The position numbers and the translations under genes were made by a program. Positions 52,654-59,125 of a stretch of 64,000 nt of DNA are shown one piece after another. The stretch is from Streptomyces formicae (lineage in GTDB: Bacteria; Actinomycetota; Actinomycetes; Streptomycetales; Streptomycetaceae), in assembly GCF_022647665.1 (NCBI RefSeq), contig NZ_CP071872.1:6944001-7008000 (forward strand), in the 5' to 3' direction. Numbering within the stretch: position 1 is the stretch's first letter; every line of letters starts with the position of its first letter. The notes beneath the pieces are model-generated. The model had not been told where the DNA came from. It searched no databases and was given only the letters and a program-made list of their open reading frames with translations.

Positions 52654-53829
52654 ATGAGTCAGGACTCCGCCGCACCGGAGGCAGCACGGAGACTCTCCGG
52701 GCGCCGCCGCCGGGAGGTCGTCGCGGTGCTGCTGTTCAGCGGCGGTCCCATTTTCGAGAGCTCCATCCCGCTCTCGGTGTTCGGAATCGACCGCCAGGAC
52801 GCCGGAGTTCCCCGCTACCGGCTGCTCGTGTGCGCCGGTGAGGAAGGACCTCTGCGGACCACAGGGGGACTCGAACTCACCGCGCCTTACGGGCTCGACG
52901 CGATCAGCAGAGCCGGCACCGTCGTCGTACCGGCCTGGCGGTCCATCACCTCGCCACCGCCGCCCGAAGCGGTCGACGCGCTGCGCCGCGCCCACGAGGA
53001 GGGGGCCCGGATCGTCGGGCTGTGCACCGGGGCGTTCGTGCTGGCGGCGGCGGGGCTGCTGGACGGCCGGCCGGCGACCACGCACTGGATGTACGCGCCG
53101 ACGCTCGCCAAGCGCTATCCGTCGGTCCACGTCGACCCGCGCGAGCTCTTCGTGGACGACGGCGACGTCCTCACCTCCGCGGGGACGGCGGCGGGGATCG
53201 ACCTGTGTCTGCACATCGTGCGGACGGACCACGGGGCAGAGGCTGCCGGGGCGCTGGCCCGCCGGCTGGTCGTGCCGCCCCGGCGCAGCGGCGGGCAGGA
53301 GCGCTACCTCGACAGGTCTTTACCCGAGGAGATCGGCTCCGACCCGCTCGCCGAGGTCGTGGCCTGGGCGCTGGAGCATCTCCACGAGCAGTTCGACGTG
53401 GAGACCCTGGCGGCGCGCGCGTACATGAGCAGGCGGACCTTCGACCGCAGGTTCCGCTCGCTCACCGGGAGCGCACCCCTGCAGTGGCTGATCACCCAGC
53501 GGGTGCTGCAGGCGCAGCGGCTGCTGGAGACCTCCGACTACTCGGTCGACGAGGTCGCGGGCCGCTGCGGCTTCCGCTCCCCGGTGGCGCTGCGCGGCCA
53601 CTTCCGGCGCCAGCTGGGCTCGTCCCCTGCGGCGTACCGGGCTGCCTACCGGGCCCGCCGCCCGCAGACCGAGGCGCCATCGCCCCCGGCGGCGGTCGAG
53701 GCCGTCGTCCCGCCCCAGGCGTCGCCGGGCCAGGCCCGCCGCCCGGCCCCGCCGGACCCGGGCAAGCCGAGCTCCGACGCGTACGCCCCCGGCCGCCCGG
53801 CGCTCCCCGGCCAGCGGAGCGCGCCGTAG
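52654..53829 (+). CDS. adpA: AdpA, AraC-family master regulator of development
   Basis: A 391-aa regulator with an N-terminal DJ-1/GATase1-like domain (EVVAVLLFSGGPIFESSIPL, then GLCTGAFVLAAAGLLDGR) and a C-terminal AraC helix-turn-helix (FDVETLAARAYMSRRTFDRR). It controls morphological and secondary-metabolite genes. A TTA leucine codon lies between the domains at 53320-53322 (in RSLPEE), so translation needs the bldA tRNA, as known for adpA in S. coelicolor. The ATG at 52654 gives the family N-terminus (MSQDSAAPEAARRLSGRRRR) with GAGGGGGG upstream. The C-terminal 55 residues are Pro/Ala-rich. A CTAG palindrome and a MITE-like repeat follow. Confidence 0.96.
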   Translation: MSQDSAAPEAARRLSGRRRREVVAVLLFSGGPIFESSIPLSVFGIDRQDAGVPRYRLLVCAGEEGPLRTTGGLELTAPYGLDAISRAGTVVVPAWRSITSPPPPEAVDALRRAHEEGARIVGLCTGAFVLAAAGLLDGRPATTHWMYAPTLAKRYPSVHVDPRELFVDDGDVLTSAGTAAGIDLCLHIVRTDHGAEAAGALARRLVVPPRRSGGQERYLDRSLPEEIGSDPLAEVVAWALEHLHEQFDVETLAARAYMSRRTFDRRFRSLTGSAPLQWLITQRVLQAQRLLETSDYSVDEVAGRCGFRSPVALRGHFRRQLGSSPAAYRAAYRARRPQTEAPSPPAAVEAVVPPQASPGQARRPAPPDPGKPSSDAYAPGRPALPGQRSAP

Positions 53830-53839
53830 GGGCCGATCC

Positions 53840-53865
53840 ACTGGACACCCCTAGGGGTGTCCAGT
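53840..53865. repeat. Perfect 26-bp palindrome centred on CTAG after adpA
   Basis: Two 11-nt arms (ACTGGACACCC and its complement) flank CTAG; near-symmetry extends about 5 bp further each side. The right half is the left end of the MITE-like repeat at 53851. The left half copies that repeat's right end, as if a second element end abuts it. It may also act as the adpA terminator. Confidence 0.8.
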
Positions 53866-54103
53866 GGGTCAGGCTGGATCAGGGAGCGCCCGCCGCGCAG
53901 CGGCTGATGTCACTGATGCGGCTTCGGATCCAAGGCGGAGGAGGGAGACAACGCGGTGGGGGCACCTCCCGTGCCCGAAGGGCTACGGGGGAGTTGGCGA
54001 CCGACGACTGGGGGCACCTCCCGGGCCCCCAGGGCCCAGGGGGAGCGGGAGACGGAGTCGCAGGGCGTCGCGAGCCCAGCCTGATCCACTGGACACCCCC
54101 TAG
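53851..54103. repeat. MITE-like repeat bounded by CTAG (copy 2)
   Basis: A 253-bp noncoding element between adpA and orn. From the left it begins CTAGGGGTGTCCAGTGGGTC and, from the right, CTAGGGGGTGTCCAGTGGAT, giving terminal inverted repeats of over 25 bp with CTAG outermost. Its interior matches the element at 5355-5610 in the opposite orientation, including GCGGCTGATGTCAC and two palindromic modules (53957-53991 and around 54009-54046). The end sequences of the two copies differ. It encodes no protein. Confidence 0.82.
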
Positions 54104-54147
54104 GCCGACCGGCACACGGCGGCGCCCGGCGATCGCCGGTCGGCCTA
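54101..54147 (+). promoter_or_regulatory. Inverted repeat in the orn promoter region
   Basis: TAGGCCGACCGGC (54101-54113) pairs perfectly with 54135-54147 across a 21-nt loop. The right arm abuts the AAGGTAGG ribosome binding site of orn, so the structure could control its translation or bind a regulator. The left arm begins inside the CTAG of the repeat upstream. Confidence 0.5.
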
Positions 54148-54158
54148 AGGTAGGACGC

Positions 54159-54800
54159 ATGAACGATCGCATGGTGTGGATCGACTGCGAGATGACCGGG
54201 CTCTCGCTGACGGACGACGCACTCATCGAGGTGGCCGCGCTGGTCACCGACTCGGAACTGAACGTGCTCGGTGAAGGGGTGGACATCGTGATCCGCCCGC
54301 CGGACGCAGCGCTGGAGACCATGCCCGAGGTGGTGCGGCAGATGCACACCGCCTCGGGCCTCCTCGACGAGCTCGCGAGCGGCACGACGCTCGCGGACGC
54401 CGAGGAGCAGGTCCTGGCGTACGTACGTGAGCACGTCAAAGAGCCCGGCAAGGCCCCGCTGTGCGGGAACTCGGTGGGCACCGACCGCGGCTTCCTGCTG
54501 CGTGACATGCCGAAGGTGGAGGAGTACCTCCACTACCGGATCGTCGATGTCTCCTCGGTCAAGGAGCTGGCCCGCCGCTGGTACCCGAGGGCGTACTTCA
54601 ACAGTCCGGAGAAGAACGGCAACCACCGGGCCCTCGCCGACATCCGCGAGTCCATCGCCGAGCTGCGCTACTACCGCGAGGCGATCTTCGTCCCGCAGCC
54701 CGGCCCCGACTCGGAGACCGCGAGGACCATCGCGGCACGCCACGTCGTCCCGGCGGAGCCCGTCACGGCGGAGCAGGTCACGCAGGTCACGGCGGAGTAG
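54159..54800 (+). CDS. orn: Oligoribonuclease
   Basis: A 213-aa DEDDh 3'-5' exonuclease that degrades RNA dinucleotides and pGpG, finishing RNA turnover and cyclic-di-GMP breakdown. Catalytic residues are visible: D and E in WIDCEMTGL, D in GNSVGTDRGFL, and H and D in NHRALADIRESI. The ATG at 54159 follows AAGGTAGG; the start 4 codons later is possible. In Streptomyces orn lies next to adpA and affects growth and development. Confidence 0.96.
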   Translation: MNDRMVWIDCEMTGLSLTDDALIEVAALVTDSELNVLGEGVDIVIRPPDAALETMPEVVRQMHTASGLLDELASGTTLADAEEQVLAYVREHVKEPGKAPLCGNSVGTDRGFLLRDMPKVEEYLHYRIVDVSSVKELARRWYPRAYFNSPEKNGNHRALADIRESIAELRYYREAIFVPQPGPDSETARTIAARHVVPAEPVTAEQVTQVTAE

Positions 54801-54912
54801 GGCGGCGTCGCCCGCGCGAGGGTCCCCCGACAGGGCGACGTAAACGCGGGCGCGAGCACCCTCTCGGACCCTGTACACTTTTTCTCGGCCGGTCGGGAAA
54901 GCGACCGGTCAT

Positions 54913-54986
54913 GGTGGGTGTAGCTCAGCTGGTAGAGCACCTGGTTGTGGTCCAGGATGCCGCGGGTTCGAGTCCCGTCACTCACC
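54913..54986 (+). tRNA. tRNA-His (anticodon GTG)
   Basis: A full cloverleaf with acceptor stem GTGGGTG/CACTCAC, an extra G at the 5' end opposite the discriminator C as expected for histidine tRNA, an anticodon loop TTGTGGT with GTG at 54947-54949, and T-loop TTCGAGT. The CCA end is not encoded. Confidence 0.97.
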
Positions 54987-54990
54987 CTGA

Positions 54991-55034
54991 ATGACGAAGG
55001 GGTGACCTGTAACAGCAGGTCACCCCTTCGTCAT
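54991..55034 (+). terminator. Hairpin terminator after tRNA-His
   Basis: A perfect 19-bp stem (ATGACGAAGGGGTGACCTG with 55016-55034) and a 6-nt loop, starting 5 nt after the tRNA. Confidence 0.9.
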
Positions 55035-55087
55035 GTCCGGGGCTTGGACACACGGGAACGGGCGGGACGCCGCCCACGGCCCCGGAG

Positions 55088-55264
55088 CTACGCCGCGAGC
55101 ACCTGCTCGGTGCGCACTGCCGCCTCCCACTCGACGAGGAGCAGCTCATACCGCCGCGTCGTGTCCGTCGGGCACGTCACGGGCCGCGCCCACAGGGCAC
55201 GGATCTCCTCATTGATCGCCGCAGCAGAGCGCGCGGTACCAGACGGCTCGCGTTCAGGGGGCAT
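55088..55264 (-). CDS. Small conserved protein
   Basis: A 58-aa helical protein (MPPEREPSGTARSAAAINEE, then a LLLVEWEAAVRTEQVLAA end). The N-terminal NEEIRALWARP and C-terminal LLVEWEAAVR pattern is typical of small Streptomyces proteins of unknown function. The ATG at 55264 lacks a clear ribosome binding site; the open frame continues upstream to 55405 as doubtful sequence. Confidence 0.5.
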   Translation of the reverse strand: MPPEREPSGTARSAAAINEEIRALWARPVTCPTDTTRRYELLLVEWEAAVRTEQVLAA

Positions 55265-55348
55265 GGGACAAGGCTGTCGGCCGACTCCGACAACGCCTTG
55301 CGGTATTGGGGCTGACTCCTTACAAGATCGCCGGCCGGTGGACGACCA

Positions 55349-55384
55349 CGCCCCCTGTCTGGCCTTCGGGTCGGACAGGGGGCG
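55349..55384 (-). terminator. Hairpin after the Nudix gene
   Basis: CGCCCCCTGTC pairs perfectly with 55374-55384 across a 14-nt loop, 18 nt beyond the stop of the minus-strand Nudix gene. Confidence 0.75.
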
Positions 55385-55401
55385 ACTTCGTGCGTCCCAG
55401 G

Positions 55402-55935
55402 TCACCTGAGGCGTAGGTGGTGCAGCATGAGCAGCGCCGCGACCGCGTTGGCGCTACGGATCTCGCCACGGGACACCAGCTCGGGCACCGACTTGAGCGG
55501 CACCCACTCCCTGCGCGCTGACTCGAAGTCGTCCTCAGGGTGCCCGACGTACTCGGCACGGTCCGACCAGTACACGCGGTGATGCGAGGTAGAGATCCCC
55601 GGCATCGGGTCCACAGCCAGGAGCAGGCGCATTGGCCCAGGGCGCCATCCGGTCTCTTCCTGGAGTTCCCGAGCCGCCGCTTCGACCGGGTCCTCACCCT
55701 CGCCCGTGCCGCCCGACGGCAGCTCCCAGCCCCACGCCCCGGTGATGAACCGGTGCCGCCAAAGCAGCAGCACCTCGTTGTCGTCGTTGACGACGGTCGC
55801 CACCGCAACCGGCCGCAGCCGGATCACGGTGTGGTCGAGGTGCCGACCGTTCGGCAGTTCGACGTCAGCCATGTTCACGGTGACCCATCGGTTCTCGTAC
55901 ACGGTGCGCTCGCCGAGGTTCCGCCACTCCGACAC
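55402..55935 (-). CDS. Nudix hydrolase
   Basis: A 177-aa Nudix hydrolase, of the ADP-ribose pyrophosphatase/NUDT5-like type by overall pattern, cleaving a nucleoside diphosphate linked to another group. The Nudix box is complete: GGTGEGEDPVEAAARELQEE followed by TGW. The N-terminal part (RTVYENRWVTVNMADVELPN) fits the ADP-ribose group. The GTG at 55935 has GGAAGG 8 nt upstream. The longer open frame upstream is a shadow of the regulator gene. Substrate is inferred only. Confidence 0.9.
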   Translation of the reverse strand: MSEWRNLGERTVYENRWVTVNMADVELPNGRHLDHTVIRLRPVAVATVVNDDNEVLLLWRHRFITGAWGWELPSGGTGEGEDPVEAAARELQEETGWRPGPMRLLLAVDPMPGISTSHHRVYWSDRAEYVGHPEDDFESARREWVPLKSVPELVSRGEIRSANAVAALLMLHHLRLR

Positions 55936-55985
55936 GATCAATGCCTTCCGCTGGGGTACACACCCACCCCAGCACACCACACTGG

Positions 55986-57320
55986 CTACACCGGAAGGCG
56001 GAGGGTGTCGTCGATCCGGTCGACCACCTCGGCCGTGGCCATGCTGTTCAGGCTGGCGAGGGAGCGGCGCACCGTGCGGAGCCTGTCGGTGAGCCGCCGG
56101 GATTCCATGCCCTGGATTGTCTCCAACATGTCGGTCGCGGTGGCTGCGGCAAGCTCCGCGTGTCCGGCCCGCATCTGGCAGTCCGAGAGCGTCGCCAACC
56201 GGTGTACCCGCCCGCGCGAGTGGGTCTGGGTGGCGACCGCCTCCGCGGCGTATGCCTGCGCTGGGGTCATGTCGCCCAGCCGCATCAGCGCGTCGGCGAG
56301 GTTCGCTTCGAGTAGTCCGGCCTGCACGTACCCGGTCTCGGCTGGCTCGTCGTCTCGGCGGATCTGCCCGGCCTCGATCTCCGCCAGGGTCATGCACCGA
56401 TGTGCGCCGACCTGGTCGCCCATGCGCGAGTACGCCTTCGCCTGCATCGCGTAGAGATCGCAGGCGAGGGCATGGGAGATGACGTTCCCGGCGGTCCGCA
56501 GCCCGGCCTCGGCGAACGCCACGGCCTGCCGGTACTCCCTCATGTACAGGGCCTGGTTGACGAGCAGCGCTATCACGTAGCCACCGAATGCCCTGTCGCC
56601 CGATGCCTTGGCCAGTCGGAGCGCCTGGTGGAAATAGCGCTGCGCCAGACCCTGCGCATCCGAGTCGTAGGAGCAGATCCCGGCGACGGCGACCAGGCCG
56701 CCAGCTGCCCGGTGGAGTTCCCGGCCAGTGGCGTCCGAGTACGAACCGCGCAGCAGAGGTGCGGTCTTCGTGTTGAGGAACTCCAGGACCCGGCCGCGCG
56801 TAGCGATGCCGCCGGCCTTGCGGTACATCCGCTCGTAGTGGGTGCGGGCGGTTCGGAGCAGTTGGACCTCCGGCTGCCCCACACGCACGGTGCCAGAGCG
56901 GGAGACGTCGGTGTCGTCGGGTGGGTTCTCCCACTCCCACACCGGGCCGACGGCGCTCAGGCCGACGATCACCGGGGCATCTTGAACGCTGGCGCGCTGC
57001 TGGGCGTCGCCGCGCCACAGGGCGGTTGATCGGTCAATGAACCCGTCGAGCGCGGCGGCCTGTTGCACGGCCCCGTCCTTGCCCATGCCGATGTCGTCGA
57101 GGTCGAGTTGACGGTCGAGGGCCCTGCCGAGAATCTCGCAGATCAGGTCCGGCACGATTCCGCGGGGTCGTTGACCCTGCAACCATCGGATCACCGAACT
57201 GTGGTCGTAGCGCGCGTTCTTCCCTCGATGGCGTGCTGCCTCATTGACTCTCGCTGCGAGCCCAGCGCGCGACATGCCGGCCTCATTGAGGATTGCGTCA
57301 AGCAGCGTGTTCGGTTCCAT
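55986..57320 (-). CDS. NsdA-like HTH/TPR regulator
   Basis: A 444-aa cytoplasmic protein with an N-terminal HTH-like segment (LLDAILNEAGMSRAGLAARV) that continues through DHSSVIRWLQGQRPRG, and then TPR-like helical repeats to the C-terminus (GLAQRYFHQALRLAKASGDR, AQAKAYSRMGDQVGAHRCM). This is the design of NsdA and related Streptomyces regulators of sporulation and antibiotics. GGGGAAC precedes the ATG at 57320. A perfect 19-bp palindrome lies 48 bp upstream in the divergent promoter and could be its operator. Confidence 0.85.
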   Translation of the reverse strand: MEPNTLLDAILNEAGMSRAGLAARVNEAARHRGKNARYDHSSVIRWLQGQRPRGIVPDLICEILGRALDRQLDLDDIGMGKDGAVQQAAALDGFIDRSTALWRGDAQQRASVQDAPVIVGLSAVGPVWEWENPPDDTDVSRSGTVRVGQPEVQLLRTARTHYERMYRKAGGIATRGRVLEFLNTKTAPLLRGSYSDATGRELHRAAGGLVAVAGICSYDSDAQGLAQRYFHQALRLAKASGDRAFGGYVIALLVNQALYMREYRQAVAFAEAGLRTAGNVISHALACDLYAMQAKAYSRMGDQVGAHRCMTLAEIEAGQIRRDDEPAETGYVQAGLLEANLADALMRLGDMTPAQAYAAEAVATQTHSRGRVHRLATLSDCQMRAGHAELAAATATDMLETIQGMESRRLTDRLRTVRRSLASLNSMATAEVVDRIDDTLRLPV

Positions 57321-57367
57321 CCCGTGTTCCCCGATTCACTCAGTGCATACGAGCGTAACCGTGTCGG

Positions 57368-57386
57368 GTTCACACAGTGTGTGAAC
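57368..57386. promoter_or_regulatory. Perfect 19-bp palindrome in a divergent promoter
   Basis: GTTCACACAGTGTGTGAAC is perfect around a central G. A related half-site (CACACAGTTC) follows at 57412. It lies between the NsdA-like regulator and the small gene pair, where an operator for the regulator would be expected. Confidence 0.7.
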
Positions 57387-57425
57387 TGCTCAATGCGGCA
57401 GGGCGGTTGCACACAGTTCCGCCCC

Positions 57426-57647
57426 ATGACCTGCGGCGACACCATCAGCTTCATGGAGACGGGAACCCGGCCCACCGCGGCCGTCAACGCGGGGAAATCA
57501 GGCTGGTGTCACTGGCACGTGGGCTCGTCGGAGACGGCCGTGCTGATCCAGTACGGCGAGCGGGCGTCCGGGCCGCCGGTGGCGCTGTACGCGTGCGCGC
57601 CGTGCCGCGAGCAGCGTGGCCTCACGCCGATGAGGGCGGCGTCATGA
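57426..57647 (+). CDS. Small Cys-containing protein
   Basis: A 73-aa protein of a kind common in Streptomyces: GWCHWHVGSSETAVLIQYGE, then SGPPVALYACAPCREQRGLT. The Cys-x2-Cys (CAPC) and CHWH suggest a small zinc-binding fold. ATG at 57426; a later ATG at 57453 is possible, and neither has a strong ribosome binding site. It overlaps the next gene by 4 nt (ATGA). Function unknown. Confidence 0.72.
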   Translation: MTCGDTISFMETGTRPTAAVNAGKSGWCHWHVGSSETAVLIQYGERASGPPVALYACAPCREQRGLTPMRAAS

Positions 57648-57820
57648 AGACCGCGCCGACCAGGCGCCGCATCAAGACGATCCGCTGCTGGGAGCCGTAC
57701 ACCGGAGCCCCGGCGAAGAACTGCACTCGCCTGCCCGGCCACGACGGCGACCACGTCCACGAGTACACGGGCCTGTCCTGGTCCGCCGAGCCCCGCACCC
57801 ATCGGGTCTACCACCGGTAG
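57644..57820 (+). CDS. Small basic protein
   Basis: A 58-aa protein (RRRIKTIRCWEPYTGAPAKN, then CTRLPGHDGDHVHEYTGLSW). Cys, His-rich and basic; the CTRLPGHDGDH motif recurs in small Streptomyces proteins. It is translationally coupled to the gene before it. Function unknown. Confidence 0.68.
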   Translation: MKTAPTRRRIKTIRCWEPYTGAPAKNCTRLPGHDGDHVHEYTGLSWSAEPRTHRVYHR

Positions 57821-57875
57821 AGGTGCGGTGAAGCGGTGCGTCCGACGGCGAGCAGCACCGGGCGCCCGCTGTCAC

Positions 57876-57919
57876 AGCCCCGGCCAGTCACAGGATTCCC
57901 GTCCCGGCTGGCCGGGGCT
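57876..57919 (+). terminator. Hairpin after the small gene pair
   Basis: AGCCCCGGCCAG pairs perfectly with 57908-57919 around a 20-nt loop, 56 nt after the small gene at 57644-57820. The remaining stretch to 58064 holds no gene that I can support. Confidence 0.65.
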
Positions 57920-58064
57920 CGTGTGACGCACTCAAGACTCCCCGCCTCAGCCGAGCTCCTGGCCGGACGTCGGCCGAGGCGGAGAAGGGGCCCTATCGGG
58001 CCCGGCACGTGCACGACGGCCCGGGGGAAGGCCCCGAGCCGAGCACACACCCAAGGAGCATCGC

Positions 58065-58499
58065 ATGACCGCTGTAGCTGTGGAACTGCGTCTTGGCCGC
58101 GACCTCGTCGAGCCCGAACTCTTCGACCGGCTCGTCGACTTCTGTGCCCAGGAGTACGGCCTGGAGCGCGTCGTCGCCGAGCAAGTCCAGGACCAGGCCC
58201 TCGCCCTGCTCTACGTCATGGGCACTACCAGGTCCGGCGACGTCATGGCCCCGTCCGCGACCGTCGATCCCGGCTGGCACACCTTCATGCTGCACAGCGC
58301 CGAGTACGCCGAGTGGTGCCGGAAGAACTTCGGCCACTACCTCCACCACGCACCCAACAGCAAGCTCCGCACCCAGGGCCTGATGGTGGACGTCGTCGGC
58401 AGGATCCGCGATGCCGGCTTCTTCGTCGACGACCAGCTGTGGGGCACAGCCGGCGAGTGCAACGCACCCACATGCTGCGGCGACGGCCCCTGCTGCTGA
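58065..58499 (+). CDS. Glycine-rich-domain-like conserved protein with Cys-rich tail
   Basis: A 144-aa protein. The body (VDFCAQEYGLERVVAEQVQD, WHTFMLHSAEYAEWCRKNFG, HYLHHAP) resembles the HTF-H-xxxYxxFC-x-FGxYLHH core of glycine-rich-domain-like proteins. The last 14 residues hold five Cys (ECNAPTCCGDGPCC). AAGGAG lies 8 nt before the ATG. The tail could bind a metal or mark a peptide substrate. Function unknown. Confidence 0.8.
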   Translation: MTAVAVELRLGRDLVEPELFDRLVDFCAQEYGLERVVAEQVQDQALALLYVMGTTRSGDVMAPSATVDPGWHTFMLHSAEYAEWCRKNFGHYLHHAPNSKLRTQGLMVDVVGRIRDAGFFVDDQLWGTAGECNAPTCCGDGPCC

Positions 58500-58511
58500 C
58501 CGAACCGACCA

Positions 58512-58544
58512 GGGCGGGCCGCAGCAGGACCGCGCGGCCCGCCC
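58512..58544 (+). terminator. Hairpin after the Cys-tail protein gene
   Basis: GGGCGGGCCGC pairs perfectly with 58534-58544 around an 11-nt loop, 13 nt after the stop. The next gene starts 25 nt further on, so it could attenuate rather than end transcription. Confidence 0.6.
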
Positions 58545-58568
58545 GCTCGACACAGAACGGAATGTGCG

Positions 58569-58961
58569 GTGCCTCAACAGCTCGAACAACTCAAGGGCCG
58601 TAGCCGGGTGACGCTCTTCCCGCTGGAGGGCCTCACGGTCGCATACACGACCCAGTCCAGCGACGAGCGCGGGCTCGGCGACATCGGCATCGTCGCTGTG
58701 ACAGATCCGCATATGGACGCCGCGGCCGCTGCCAGCGCCTTGTGGGTCCTCGCGCGAAGCATGTGGGCAAGAACCTCCAACGGCCAGGAGCAGGCCAGAT
58801 GGATCCTCACCCAGGCCACCCGTGCCCGCGTGGTCAGGGCCCCCTCCCACGAGGACCTGCCCGACGTGGAGTGGACCGCCGAGCTGACCCGCCGCTTCCA
58901 GCTCGACGGCCTCTTCGCCAACCACGAGATCCTCACCACTGGCCGGCTCGCTCTCGTCTGA
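58569..58961 (+). CDS. Hypothetical protein
   Basis: A 130-aa cytoplasmic protein (RVTLFPLEGLTVAYTTQSSD, then ALWVLARSMWARTSNGQEQA). GTG start at 58569 with only a weak ribosome binding site. It is downstream of the Cys-tail gene and may be linked to it. I recognise no domain. Confidence 0.65.
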   Translation: MPQQLEQLKGRSRVTLFPLEGLTVAYTTQSSDERGLGDIGIVAVTDPHMDAAAAASALWVLARSMWARTSNGQEQARWILTQATRARVVRAPSHEDLPDVEWTAELTRRFQLDGLFANHEILTTGRLALV

Positions 58962-59020
58962 CCACCTGGACCACCCCGGCCGGCCCCGTCCCGCCCGGCC
59001 GGGGCCTGGCGGGGCTCGCC

Positions 59021-59071
59021 GGCCTGCTCCCGGCGCCGGCCTGCTCCCGGCGCCGGCCTGCTCCCGGCGCC
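59021..59071. repeat. Three tandem copies of a 17-bp unit
   Basis: GGCCTGCTCCCGGCGCC occurs three times without a change, followed by a degenerate copy. It lies in the short gap between the hypothetical gene and cebR (convergent). Confidence 0.9.
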
Positions 59072-59125
59072 GGGCTGCTGCTGGCGTCGGGCCGCCTCGG
59101 TGTCCGCGCGGTCAGGCCCCGGAGG

